In this document: in pieces, positions 46,612 to 58,605 of the stretch
How the letters are laid out: each line of letters begins with the position of its first letter
How positions within the stretch are numbered: position 1 is the stretch's first letter
Assembly (NCBI GenBank): GCA_947069175.1
Contig: CAMTDV010000012.1
Span: forward strand, 38,658,341-38,722,340
Direction: 5' to 3'
DNA from: Scalesia atractyloides
Lineage: Eukaryota; Streptophyta; Magnoliopsida; Asterales; Asteraceae
Length of the DNA stretch: 64,000 nt
Program-made: the position numbers and the translations under genes
The notes under the pieces: generated by a model
Databases searched by the model: none
What the model saw: the letters and a program-made list of their open reading frames with translations, nothing else
Told to the model about the DNA's origin: nothing

Positions 46612-49016
46612 TGTGACGCTCCACATTTTCTGTACTTTCCATATTTAGAAAGTTGTATTCGCATTTCTATTTTTAGAAACTTGTAATCGTGTCGTATTCG
46701 TGGATCATTTACAATCTTGTACTCCGAGACTTTGATCATAATAGAAATTCATTTATACATATACATGTTACCTTTCATATATGTGTTATATACGCAATCA
46801 ATATTTAAATATGTGTTTATACACAAAACCGAGACTTAAAATGCACTTTGGATACCTAAAAATAAGCTAAAATACAAGAAAAGGACATAAAATAACCTAG
46901 TTACAAAGTGCAAGGACTAAAAGTGAGCAAAACCAAAAGCTTTTCCACCTCTTTTCTCCTCCAGTCACCTTCCACCTTTTTTTAAACCAATCATATTTCA
47001 CCCTTCTCCACTTCCTTTTTCCTCCAATCACCTTCCACCTTTTTTTAAACCAATCATGTTTCACCCTTGTCCACTCCTTTCTTCTTCAATCACCATCCAT
47101 CTTCATTAACTCCCAAACCCTAGTCCCCACCTATAAATACAAGCCTCCACCACCTCCTAAACATTTTCCACACACCAAATCTTATCTCAAACTCCCAAAT
47201 CCTCTCAAGTCTTCCAAGTAAGAAAGAAAACTCTTAAGTGTTCTAAGTGAGTTTTCACTCACTTTTCTTCATCTTTCTTCTTTATTTCTTCTTTCAAACT
47301 ACTTAGGCAACCTCTAAGAAGGTTTCCACAAGTTTGCCACGGCAAACTAAGGTGGAACCTCACCATATTTGAGGTCCAAAATAGCATAAAATTCTACTCT
47401 AATTTATCTTTTTGTTTCTCATATATAAAGCTTAAACTTAGTGGAATCTTGTACCCACCTTGCTCCCAACTAAGCTCATAGTTGTGGGTTTGTGTTGTGG
47501 TTGATTTCCACCAAGAAACAACCTTAAAACCTTCTTCAAATTCTGCCCATATATGTTTGAAGTGATTGAAAACCATCCAAGCTTCAACCTTTCATGTTGA
47601 AAGGCTTGTGCATGAGTCATATGTAAACCATGGAAGCTTTGGCTATCCGAATTAGTTCCACAAAATATCACTTGTTCACACTTTTTTTTGACTAATGACA
47701 TCAACTAGCTTCCTAGAACCAAAGTAGCATAACCCTGCCTCGCCTCCAACATTTGCCATGTTGGGTATGACACGCCTGGGTTAATTTTACTTGGCTACTT
47801 GATGAACTAGTTAGTTATATTTTTTTTATATTTCATTCATAACCAACCGGTAACTTGTGCTTTGGTGAATCATACCAAGAGGTTAATCTTACCTCCATGC
47901 TTGACTTACATGATTTATATGATTTTACATGATGGACTATACTATACTATATAAAATATAACATATATTTAACCAGATTCTTGATAATAGCGGGATTATG
48001 GTTAGATGTCATGAACTTAGGTTATATTATCTTCATTCTAAACTCCTCGTTTGTGATTCTAATGGGTAAATTAGGACCCATGAAAATACTTACAAACTTA
48101 GTGTCCAAATGAGTATTTATACAAGATATATTTTCGTTTCATACATACTTTGATTATTAAATTTCGAATCTGAACTCTCCACAAATTCCATAAACTCACA
48201 CACCTTCGTTTCCCCAATGTAGGGTAACTTCAGTGTTCTCCACTCCCTTACACTTCAACTCACGTACGTGGGATTTCTATTCAAAACCGTGAGTATACTC
48301 GATCCCATTTTCCGTTTTACACTTTGGATGCAACATGTACACAATATTACAAACTCACATACTCACGATTAAACTTGTTTACATACATACTCTATCCGTA
48401 AAAAACATGACACTTGTTATATTCTTGTTATTACATGCTATACTCATTCTTGTATTCTACATGCTCATTAACTTTGCAAGCATTCCTTAACAATTATAGT
48501 GCTATAGGATTAACGCACCGCCTGTATTCTTGTGGTATTGTTAAGTAAACTATTTTACAACCTTGTTGTTTCGACGACAATGGTATGCACGATTGCGGTA
48601 CACTTTGGTTTGACTTATAGTTAACACATGCTAGTATGATAACGAACAATGTATGCAATTTACCATGTTGGATATGAGACAACTTTTCAATCGCTATTAT
48701 GCTATATATGAAACTTGTATACTTGCCAACTTTTTATTGATCGATTATTTTAATACATGTTGCATGAAACTACTTGATGAAGAACACTACTTAGGGTGGA
48801 TTAGAAACACACCTAGATTTAAACTTATGTATTTCGTTTCATGTCATTTCATTATTTGCAACTTGTTGTACTTTCTCTTTCGAAACAATGTATTATCATT
48901 TTAGTATCAATGAAATTTTGATCTTATTAAATACTTATTGAAAATTAGTGTTATGAAGTTTCGAGCAATCTTTTTCGTCCCGCCCCGATGTTTCCGCCAT
49001 CGGTTGGGGTGTGACA
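46612..49016 (+). mobile_element. Solo LTR F (2405 bp)
   Basis: Starts TGTGACGCTCC, ends GGTTGGGGTGTGACA, flanked by TSD TCCCT (46607-46611 and 49017-49021). TATA box CTATAAATAC at 47131. No internal sequence remains. A different family from A-D and H: no tRNA-like modules seen. Confidence 0.92.
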
Positions 49017-49228
49017 TCCCTAGCCATGGCCTGATTGATTCCTGCATCCTTCTCATAACCATAATTAATATCTAAAGATATATTATGGAAACTGTTACCT
49101 CCTGGTTGACTTGAGGGTGGTATCCCAGCAGAATTCCCAGGATAAGACATGCTTGCAGTTATAGTAGGGCCTGAGGAAGCAATAGTCTGCTTGGGGATAA
49201 ATCATGGATTTCTGAGCTTCTCAGTGAT
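49017..49228 (-). pseudogene. Element E gag, N-terminal side
   Basis: The minus-strand frame FIPKQTIASSGPTITASMSYPGNSAG...NYGYEKDAGINQAMARD runs into solo LTR F. Low-complexity Gag linker. Confidence 0.55.
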
Positions 49229-52200
49229 TGTTGGCACACCCCCAAAACCCGAGGTAAACTAATTGGTATCTTCATTGCACAGCGGAAGTATTAAATACAA
49301 AATAAGACTTAATAAAGCAAAGTACTCTAAATACAAGGTATTCTACAAAATTATACATAGTGAACGCCATTCTATAATCTAATAGTCTTCTAGGGTTTCC
49401 TAAACCCTAATGATCCTTCTATTCCAACCGTTCCGTTGCTTGAAGCTATAACCTGAGAAGACATGCTTAAAAATATCAACATAAAGTTGGCGAGTGCACA
49501 TGTATTGACAATAAAATTTATAAACCTTTTTCCGTTTAGAAATTAACTTTGATAAACATTTCTTTGGAAAAATTGTATTAGAAATGAATCTCTCGGAATT
49601 AATGTGAGACATTCCTTGGAATATCTGATATAAAATTCTATCAAACTTGTCGGTATAAGTTCTACTTTGATAAACATTTCTTTGGAAAGTTTGTTTTAGA
49701 AACGAATCCCTCGGAATTCATGTGAGACATCCCTTGGAGTATTTGATTTAAATTCTGACAAACTTTTTAGTAAAAGTTTTTATTTGAGAAGTATAACAAT
49801 TCAATATAACACATAAAACTATCATAGACTAGGCAAGGAACTACGACAAGAACACTACCAAGTGCCCATAACCAAACCAAAACTTGATTTCCCCTAAAAC
49901 GTTTTCAAATATATATTCCCTCGTCTTGGAAACCAGGGCGACTGGTCGCGAGAGTGCGTTGTCAAACCCGATAGATCTACCAATACAATCTAAGATCTAA
50001 CGATTGATGATTATGGATGCAAAGGTGCTTCCGTGTATTGAATCCGCGGGTATATACTACAATTACTCAAGGTCATCACAAGGTCACAATCAACAGTATT
50101 ATCTAATTGCCATACTTAATAAACAATATATAACTTCTCTTAAATGGAATCATTTAAAAGGGGCCGTTAAACCACATGGAAAATGGTAAAGTTTGTAAAG
50201 TAAGCATGCTTCTCCCCCGAATATATAAAACTAGTAAAGTAAAAGGGGGCTGTGACTCACCTGAATTTCGTGCAAATCCTAGCAATTAAAATAATGTCCT
50301 AGAAGGATATTCAATCTACATGTGTCCTAACGTATATAAGACACTAATGGTCTAATAATGTGTCTACATGGCAAGTTGATCACCCGCCTTGTTAGACTCA
50401 GTGAGATGTTTATCCTTATGAAAAACGTTTAACTTAACGAATCGCTGATGATGAATTTGAGTGTTTTCCGTTCTATATTAACACCATAATTTCACATAAC
50501 ACCGGGATCTTATCCCGAAACGTTAATTAACAATCCATGTTAATGTACAATCATATGTCATACTTATTTCTTAATATAAATATGCATATCCCAACAATGT
50601 CATCTAACATATGTACAACAACAATATCCGTCACATAAACTAAATAAGTATATTTTAACAACTTAGACATATCAATATTTATATTTATACAATCGTCTAT
50701 GAATTTACCGTTCTTCGAGTACGTTTACCGAATAGTTGTATATTTGACTATCCGGAATTGTTTATAAAAAAATATTTATTCTAAGACTTTAAAGTATATA
50801 TATATTTTTCATCAAAACTATGTTTTAAGTCTCGAATGTATATACTTATATAAATGCCCATAATTTTATCGGTTTTCAAGTAAAGTTACCGAATAGTCGT
50901 TTGTTGACTTTCCGGGTTTTATGATTAAACAACTTAAACACAAAGACTTTGAAAATACACGTTTTATATCAAAAATACATTCCAATCCAGAATGTATGAA
51001 ACTTCATATCAAAACATCAAAGATTTGGATTTTGATGAAAGTGCCATTTTTCACATAAAATGAAAGATTTTTCAATAAATTATACTTTATATTTGGAATT
51101 TCTAGTTCTCGAAAATAATGTTTTTAGACACTAAATAACTAAGTCTAGTTTTTAAAACCATAACATAACCAATTTACACAAATTCAACGTGTAGCATACT
51201 CAAGTCCTAAAATCACCAAAAGTAGCACATTTCATGCAATTTCACACACTTTAACTTATCAACTTTGCGATTTTTAAGGTGTTATCATATATATCATTAC
51301 ATGTAATAAAATAAATATTTAGGACTTATTTGTTTATCATAAAATGAACTTAAATTTGCTGCTCTAAAACAGGTTCACAAAATCATCTAGTTAAGACACC
51401 GAATTTACTTGAAAAGGCACCATAACAAACATACAACACCAATTCAATCACCCGTACAAGTTGTAAACCCAACATACATTTTAATCCACTTATTTTCCAC
51501 ATAAAATATGGTATATAATTTTGTTTCAAAAAGGTTTTCAAAATTATATTTTTAGTTGTTGAAAACTTAGACGAAAAGCACATGTTTATGCACCAAAAGT
51601 TATGATAAACACCCAATTAACTTACTAAACAATAATTTACTTTAAATTATAAATTTCCCACATTAAAATATGTTACATTTTTCTGTTCTTGTTCAATTTC
51701 AAACATATACTCATTTTTCAAGTCAAGAACGTTCATTTTTCGGCTTTTAAGCCTACCGAAACATCAAATAAATGCACCTACGTGCCATAAACACTTTAAC
51801 ACTTTAGGACCTGAGTTTTATACTCTTTATATCATCATAAAAATACTATATTTACATACCTAGGTTATTTATCTTAAATCATGTTTAAAATCTTTAACAA
51901 CATTTTGATACCGAAACAACACCCGAACTTTAAGAAATCTCCAAAGTGTTGGTAAACCTTGCATGACCAGATTATATTACTCATAAAACCATGTAAAAAA
52001 GACTTTATAAATTCAGTTTGTAAACCATACTTTACTTGCATGCACAAATACCTAATTTCTACACACCATTTAGGGCATCAAAATGCACCAAATATATCAT
52101 TAAACAACATATATATGATCATAAACTTTTATGAACTATTTTGATACTAAATACATGAATAAAATGTATTATTTTCTATTTTAACAAGATCTTTACATGC

Positions 52201-52640
52201 ATGTTCATCATTATTCCAAATAACACATTTAAGCAATCTTTCGTGTAATAAACAACACAACACACACATACCTATGTATGCATATATATCTATGGCTATA
52301 CATACATATATATAACACCATTTTAGACCCATTTTATATATCAAATCCTTTGTTTAGGAAAACCATTTATAAACATCTCATTAGGTGATTCCATCTTGCA
52401 CATAAACATGAAATAACAAAAGAATGGATAGAGATTACCACTTGCACTAGGCTAAGGAAGATGAACATGAATTTATGAAGGTTTTTAACAAGGGTTTTGA
52501 GGTGTAAGCTACATGTTTTGCTCCTAGCAATCCATAACACCTCAAAACATATCAATTCTAAGCTTGTGGAGGGGTATGGTCCCGAAAATCTTGCGCTTGC
52601 ATAAGATACCATACCCTCATAATGATAACAGGTCACTTGA
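49229..52640 (-). repeat. LTR-like region G, minus strand, left end clear only
   Basis: Begins TGTTGGCACACCCCC, which read on the minus strand is an LTR end GGGGGTGTGCCAACA. Near it lies the conserved motif CGCCAACTTTATGTTGA followed by a CTCAG/GTTATA boundary (about 49500-49450), like the conserved end region of LTRs A-D and H. The other end and a TSD could not be found. No gene seen in 49230-52640. Confidence 0.5.
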
Positions 52641-53808
52641 ATAACCTTGCGCGCTACACGGAATGGTATGCCAACGTTAAAAACAACAGGTTGCTTAACA
52701 AACCTTGCGCACCTTGCGTAATGGTAAGTTAAACCTGAAAGCGAAGGTCCCAGACCCTGCGCTAATTAAACAAGCTTCTAGCTGCGAATTCCTAAAACCT
52801 TGCACCAACTCCCCACCCCTTTTGGGAGTTGCACAAGGCCAAGACTATAATGAGAGTGACTCATAGTCTTGAAAACAAAAGAACTTGATCCCTACAAGTT
52901 CACGCTGGCCAAAAAGCACGGATAAGGTCACAGGTAAGGAGAAGCGTAAAGAGGCATTGATCAAGTACAAAAGTACAAGGGGCAGAGCGTTGTGACCCAA
53001 TAACCGCTCGGCAGGTTGTGCCAGACCACGTTGCATGATGAGCAGTCGTGCAGAGGACAAAAAGTATGCAAGGACGTACACGTGGCACCAACCAGCTCAC
53101 GCCAGCGACTGTCACACGATTTCCACTAACGGCTGATGACAAACCCGACAACAAGGACAACTACAAGAACATGTGGCCCCATCCAAAGTGTGCCAAGCAC
53201 TCCTCCTGCCTGAGACCACTAACGGTCGTAGCAGAGGAGACATAATGGATATTCTTGGTTGTTGGTTCTAGGCCCAAGGCCTATCAGCCCATCTCCTGCA
53301 CATATCTCTCCGGCTATAAAGTAAGAATCGCACCTCGAGGTAAAACACAATGTTTCTTGCTCACTCTCTAATTACTTGCATTATCCTTTGCAAACCTAGA
53401 TACTTATTCTCATGCCGGAGTGTGATCATGGAGAAACCCCGCCCTTTTCTCCCGTGACGAGACTAACGGTGTTTTCAGTTTTGTAGTGAGCTTGAACCAG
53501 GAACATATCGACGAGCAAACGAGAGATAACCTTTATATGCAAAGACCTTGTACCAGAATCTAGATATCTCCTGATATAGTTTGGTCTAGTGTTTCTTCAG
53601 CTTGCATGTGTGATTTTGATGAAATAGGATGGAAATGGGTTTGGTGTTTTTAGAGCAGTGGGTTCTTGTGGAAAGAGAGCTTGGCTTTTGAGACCATGGT
53701 TCTGAAACTTTTCATGTAAGTGAAGAAAATTGAAGTCCAAGGAGATACAGAAAGAATCACTGAATTCCAAAGTGTGTAGTTTCTTCAAAGATCACAATTA
53801 AAAACATA
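52641..53808 (+). repeat. LTR-like remnant and flank of element H
   Basis: 53305-53480 has a CTATAAAG TATA-like box followed by a leader-like stretch reminiscent of the 3' end of Tat-lineage LTRs. 52640-52800 has recurring CCTTGCGC words. 53600-53808 is the insertion site of H. No gene recognised; the short frames are not supported. Confidence 0.35.
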
Positions 53809-53993
53809 TGTAACATCCGTCAAAAAACGGATTTACCAAACCCGCTCCGTTTATTAACCGAACAATCAGTTTAAAATTTCGTGGCGTATTTAATGCCCAA
53901 ATTATTTTAAACGATACATAATTAATTATTATATTGGAATAAATAATTTGTTTTTGAAAAATTGTTAAAAATAATGAAATAAAAATATAATGT

Positions 53994-54072
53994 TGCTGCC
54001 GGGTTTCGAACCCGGGTCAGCCAGCGATTCAAGCAAAGATTTAACACTCAGCCGTTCAACCACTGCGCCACT
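53994..54072 (-). other. Antisense tRNA-like module in 5' LTR H
   Basis: Minus strand: TGGCGCAGTGGTTGAACGG (A box), GGTTCGAAACCCGGC (B box). The 3' LTR copy is at 60892-60968. Confidence 0.75.
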
Positions 54073-54771
54073 AGTGTTTCTTGTGAATTAATGGAAACAA
54101 TTAATTCATATCATGATTATCGAATTCAAAATCGGCGCGCCCAAATTTCAGTCGTCGGAAATCCCGACTAACTCGCCAAGAATTTACGATTTCTTCAGTT
54201 ATAACGTAAACCTTAATCACTACATCGGTTATAACCGACGCCTGAGTCCGCGACACAAGTTATAACCGCCGGAAAGTTTCTAACCGACGAATCAAGTCGG
54301 AAATCGGACCAAATTCATCGATGACCTGCCTTATAAATACCCCCTCAAACCTCTGCAAACTTTTTCGCTCAAAACCGCACCTTTACCCGACGAAAACTCA
54401 CTCGCCGGAAAAGTTCTGCACATCGCCGGAAAACCGAACCCTTCACTTCTGAGCCTTACTGAACCCCCAGAGCTTATACCGAAGTCACCCACATCCATTT
54501 CAAGCTTGCTGAAGACTCTCTGCCGCAGGACACACGTCGCCGGAAGTTTCTGCTGTCACCGGAGTTTCGCCGGAGAAACAGAGGAGTCCAGTCGGTATAC
54601 CTTACGCTTAAATCTTTCATTCTTTTTATATATCTCACCTGTAATTAACCTCAAAACACTAAAGAACATGATTAAAACATCGAACCAGTCGGACTTCCGA
54701 TTCTGGTTAAATTCAACGAAGAAGACGAAGTTTCAGTTGTGTATATGTATAATTAAAATCAAGTTATAACT

Positions 54772-55360
54772 CGGGTTAGACACACAGTCCAGCGGTGGAC
54801 TGTGTGCACATTAAACACACTTACGTCTCGAGTTCGAATCTTGTTCCGCGCACCTTCGCCCTAATAAAAATGTTCTTTTTTTTTTAACCGAACCGGAGTC
54901 AAGGCGCAAGATGTTAAGTTTAATAAAAACGGGAATAATAACCAAGATAGACACACAGTCCAGTGGTGGACTGTGTGCGCATTTAAAACACAGGTCACGA
55001 GTTCGAGTCCGGACTACCGCACCGGTCCGGACAATTATCAAACTTTTTATTTAAGTCAGAAATGAATATACTTAGTTTGTATTTAAGTATAATAAAAATC
55101 AGTTTATTTAACAAGTTGGACACACAGTCCAGCGGTGGACTGTGTGTTAACTCAACCCACAGGTCCCGGGTTCGAGACCTGTGGAGCGCACCGGTCCGAC
55201 GCATTAAATCGTTTTTAAAAATAAATGATTTTCAGTTTAATCTAATTAGCATATAAATATAATTAAAAACAAAAATATTTCGGGTTAGACACGTAGCTCA
55301 GTTGGTAGAGCTGCGTGCACGCGTACGGGAGGTCTCGGGTTGGAGCCTCACTCAGCGCAC
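54772..55360 (+). other. Array of four sense tRNA-like modules in 5' LTR H
   Basis: 54772-54854, 54944-55023, 55115-55192 and 55282-55360, at 167-172 bp spacing. The first three carry the CACACAGTCCA / TGGACTGTGTG stem. The fourth has A box TAGCTCAGTTGG, but its B box is changed to GGTTGGAGCC in this LTR; the 3' LTR copy keeps GGTTCGAGCC. Other LTRs have three modules, so one unit was gained here or lost elsewhere. Confidence 0.82.
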
Positions 55361-56441
55361 ACAAACACGCATACGAACCGGTCAACAGTCAAAGTCAACG
55401 GTCAACGGTCAAAAAAATCAACATTTTTTTATTATTTTTATTTATTTATTTTATTTAAAAATCAATTAAAAATACTTAAAAATAACATTTTTAAGGTTAG
55501 AAAATAGCCTTAAACTCACAAAAATACACCCAACAATCCTACTAAAAGGGATTAATAAAACCCGTTTACTTACCGAAACATTATGCCATTATCTAGGTTA
55601 ATTTCACTCGTGGTTAAAACCACTTCGCGTACATTCAACATCATCAACCGAACGCACCCACTGTGAGTGAATCTTACAACTCCCCCTTTTTAATTACACG
55701 TTTTGGGGTGTGTTCATGTGTCACAAAATAATTAACTCGTTTATTTAAACTTGTGCCATACCATATTGTGATCTAAACTTAGATTGTTTATATTGTTGTG
55801 GTTATGTATTTCATTTTGTCAACTTATATGAAAGTCATTCATTAAGCCCATCAGTTCCTCGTGGGAGACGAGTTGAGCAACGCGTGCCTCAAAACAAATC
55901 CATTATTGTTCATGTGTGTATTATTGAGTTTATATTGTTTGTAGTTATGTATTTCATATTGTCAAGTTTATGCAATTCATTCATTAGGCCCATCAGTTCC
56001 TCGTGAGAGACGAGTTGAGCAACGCGTGCCTCTAAACGATCCATTATTGTTCATGTGTGTATTGTTTAATATTAAATTGATTGGTGAATAAGTTTACATC
56101 TATTTTTACTCATGTGTGGTTGTGCACTCTATTTTATAATCAATTAAATAAACTTGTTCAAATGTTTTCCATAGGATTCACTCGCCAACTTTTTGTTGAT
56201 CCAAAAACCCTTTTTACACATGATACAGGTGAGCAGGATGAAGCAAGGAAAACATAGGAAATGCCTTAGAAGAAAACAAAGAAGCTTAGATTGATGTTTA
56301 GGTCATGATGTAATTATGATTGTAAATTTCCATTAAATTGTATTAATGAATATGAAACGTAAAAATAAATGTCATGAGCTTTGATGATAACCCAATCATG
56401 CCCCAATCACCTTTTCCGCTGCGGGTCGGGGTGTGACAGAT

Positions 56442-56454
56442 TGGTATCAGAGCC
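56442..56454 (+). other. Primer-binding site of element H, initiator tRNA-Met
   Basis: TGGTATCAGAGCC three nt after the 5' LTR. Confidence 0.93.
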
Positions 56455-57219
56455 ATGACTATAGGGATATAGGATAGGTTATTAGACCCTTAGAGCCTAT
56501 ACTATAGTTTGCCTAAATTTTAATTGTTTAGGTGGTTACATACAAACTTATGATATTTATTTGTTTCATATTTGTTTATACTTATAGTCAAACATACATA
56601 TTTACATACACATTCATCATACATATTTCAATGTTCATATATTCAATTCATCTTCATACTTTTGTTATTCAAAGATTTTGTTGCAATTTTCAAATCTCAT
56701 CAAAGTAAGTTCTGCGACGGGCATGTAGTAACTGGAAGGGTACAAGTACCGGTAGTCGGAACGTCCTGTCTAGGTTGGCATTCGTATAAATCCAATATAA
56801 CGGACCAGTTTGCCTACCTGGGGACTAACGATGAGAGTACGAAGGACCTATTAGGCCAAAGCATGCCACACCAAACGTCGTTCGAACTAAGCCCACTTTG
56901 AGGTGTCACCGTGTCTACACCTGGACACATTCCGAATCTCATACGTTATATACATATTTCTCGATTTTCTCCGGGTTTTAGTGTACGTAACCAGGCTAAC
57001 ACATGCGAACCATATGAAAAACCCGGTATTCATGGGGGCCCACATGATTACGAAGGTGAAGTATGGCGGCATGTAGGGCCTAATGACGAGCAAAGCCCAA
57101 GACATCCTATGGATGTAGTAGATTTATTTTCCTATAATTATTTTATGAATGTTCATTCCTAATGCGACCCATGAACCCAAAAACATCCAACTCATACTCT
57201 TGACATGTATTCCTTGTAG
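56455..57219 (+). other. Untranslated leader of element H
   Basis: Includes the block at 56710-56905 shared with A and D. No gene. Confidence 0.6.
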
Positions 57220-58605
57220 ATGTCTTCTAATCTCGCCCGTAGGAAGATGAGAGCAGGAAAAGCCCGCGAGCGCATGGCTGCCCTAATCGCTCAACAAATG
57301 GCTGCCGTAATACCCAACATTGTAATCCAAGTCCAACAGGCACTTACCGCTAATCCTGTCAATCAAGAAGATCAACACGTTATCAACCCTCCCCCAAATA
57401 CCACTAAATGCACCTACAAGCATTTCAAATCATGCGACCCTCCAAAATACAAAGGGACTGAAGGCGTCATCGCTCTCCTCCATTGGTTTGAAGAGATGGA
57501 GAACACTTTTCTAAATTGCGATTGCCCCGATGATCGCAAAGTGCGATATGCTACCGGTCGTTTATATGGAATAGCACTTACTTGGTGGAATACAGAGAAG
57601 GCCAAACGAGGTGTTGAAGATGCTATGCCTTTAACTTGGGATGAATTGAAGGAAATCATGACCAGACGATTTTGCCCAAGGAGCGAAATCAAGAAATTAG
57701 AAGATGAGTTTTATTCGTTGAAGCAAAAGGAAGGAGACCACACCACATACAACAAAAGATTTCTCGAGTTACATCAAATGGTTCCCAACTTGTTCACTCC
57801 CCTCTACCGTTTGATCGAGCACTACATTCGAGGTCTTCCGTCAAAGATTCAAGACTCTGTAATAAGTACCACGCCTGCAACTTTGGAAGCAGCAATGGAG
57901 CTAGCAACAGAGCTCACCGAGAACCGAATCCGGAACAAAGACTTCAAGGAGGAGAAGAAGAAGGATAAAGTATCGACTGAAACCTCTGACTCCACCCAAA
58001 CCGAATCCCCTTCTCAACCCATTTTTAAGAGAAAAAGAGACGGGCAACTTTTCGCTACTATCCAACGTAATCAACCAATTTCACACGCCATACCCATCCA
58101 AGCTATCCCAATCACTCAAGTGGCACCCAACTCAACTTACCCAAATAAGAAACCATATCTTGGACCTCACCCTCGATGTAACACCTGTTTTTATCACCAT
58201 CCCTTTACCTTACCTTGTCGACTATGTGCAAATTGTGGACGCTATGGTCATATGAGCAAGGTTTGCCGCACCCCTCAAAACCAAATCTCTCCCCCTACTC
58301 AAAACATGATCCAAACCTATCATCAACCTCAATACCCCATGTTCCCATATGTTCGAGCTTGTTTCAATTGTGGCGACCCTACCCACTTTAGAAACACGTG
58401 CCCTCGATTGGTTAACATCATAAATGCTCAAGCTCAATCAAACCCAGTTAACCAAGTAAACCAAGAAAATCCAATCACTAGGCCACCAGCAAGGGGAAGA
58501 GTTTTCAACATCAACGCCAATCCTGTCGAAGATAATGACGGCCCAAACGAAGATACCCAACTAGTCCTCTTCACCGAAAATCCAGATTCAACTCCAATCG
58601 CTTAG
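57220..58605 (+). CDS. gag: Gag polyprotein of element H (461 aa)
   Basis: Uninterrupted, and the same architecture as the gag of element A: gag domain (LLHWFEEMENTFLNC, ALTWWNTEK, IMTRRFCPRSE), Lys/Glu linker, two CCHC knuckles (C-AN-C-GRYG-H-MSKV-C, C-FN-C-GDPT-H-FRNT-C), and a lineage-specific acidic tail after FNINAN. It expectedly assembles particles and binds RNA, with polymerase supplied in trans. Differences from A's gag include many silent third-position changes, while knuckle and core residues are kept. Confidence 0.94.
   Translation: MSSNLARRKMRAGKARERMAALIAQQMAAVIPNIVIQVQQALTANPVNQEDQHVINPPPNTTKCTYKHFKSCDPPKYKGTEGVIALLHWFEEMENTFLNCDCPDDRKVRYATGRLYGIALTWWNTEKAKRGVEDAMPLTWDELKEIMTRRFCPRSEIKKLEDEFYSLKQKEGDHTTYNKRFLELHQMVPNLFTPLYRLIEHYIRGLPSKIQDSVISTTPATLEAAMELATELTENRIRNKDFKEEKKKDKVSTETSDSTQTESPSQPIFKRKRDGQLFATIQRNQPISHAIPIQAIPITQVAPNSTYPNKKPYLGPHPRCNTCFYHHPFTLPCRLCANCGRYGHMSKVCRTPQNQISPPTQNMIQTYHQPQYPMFPYVRACFNCGDPTHFRNTCPRLVNIINAQAQSNPVNQVNQENPITRPPARGRVFNINANPVEDNDGPNEDTQLVLFTENPDSTPIA

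Larger units (their letters stand above)
30757..49228 (-). mobile_element. Element E: degenerate Tat-lineage Ty3/gypsy element, split by D and F
   Basis: Pieces in minus-strand order: gag N-part (49228-49017), gag (46611-45480), protease (about 45538-45281), RT (44543-44044), RNase H (43893-43645), second archaeal-type RNase H (43360-42990), integrase (42900-41808, continuing 30917-30757). The extra archaeal-type RNase H marks the Tat/Ogre/Retand lineage. Element D lies inside the integrase region and solo LTR F inside gag. Many stops and frameshifts. Its own LTRs are not clearly delimited. Confidence 0.82.
53809..56438 (+). repeat. 5' LTR of element H (2630 bp)
   Basis: Starts TGTAACATCC, ends GGTGTGACA. 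Antisense module 53994-54072, TATA box TTATAAATA (54331), GCCGGAA leader, possible donor CGGTATAC (gt at 54595), four sense modules (54772-55360), GTCAA cluster (55378-55410), two CCTCGT hairpins (55857 and 55992), possible acceptor GATACAG (to 56228). Confidence 0.95.

Noticed and set aside
49229..52640. Clean solo LTR G with TSD
   Set aside because: Candidate duplications GTGAT and ATTGT next to the left end could not be matched at any plausible right end.
53048..53245. Short CDS before element H
   Set aside because: No recognisable domain, lies in LTR-like debris and has overlapping frames of equal length on the other strand.
54506..54769. LTR-encoded 87-aa protein, identical at 61403-61666
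   Set aside because: Identity follows from the two LTRs being young copies; the frame spans the predicted splice site and is not kept in A, B or D.
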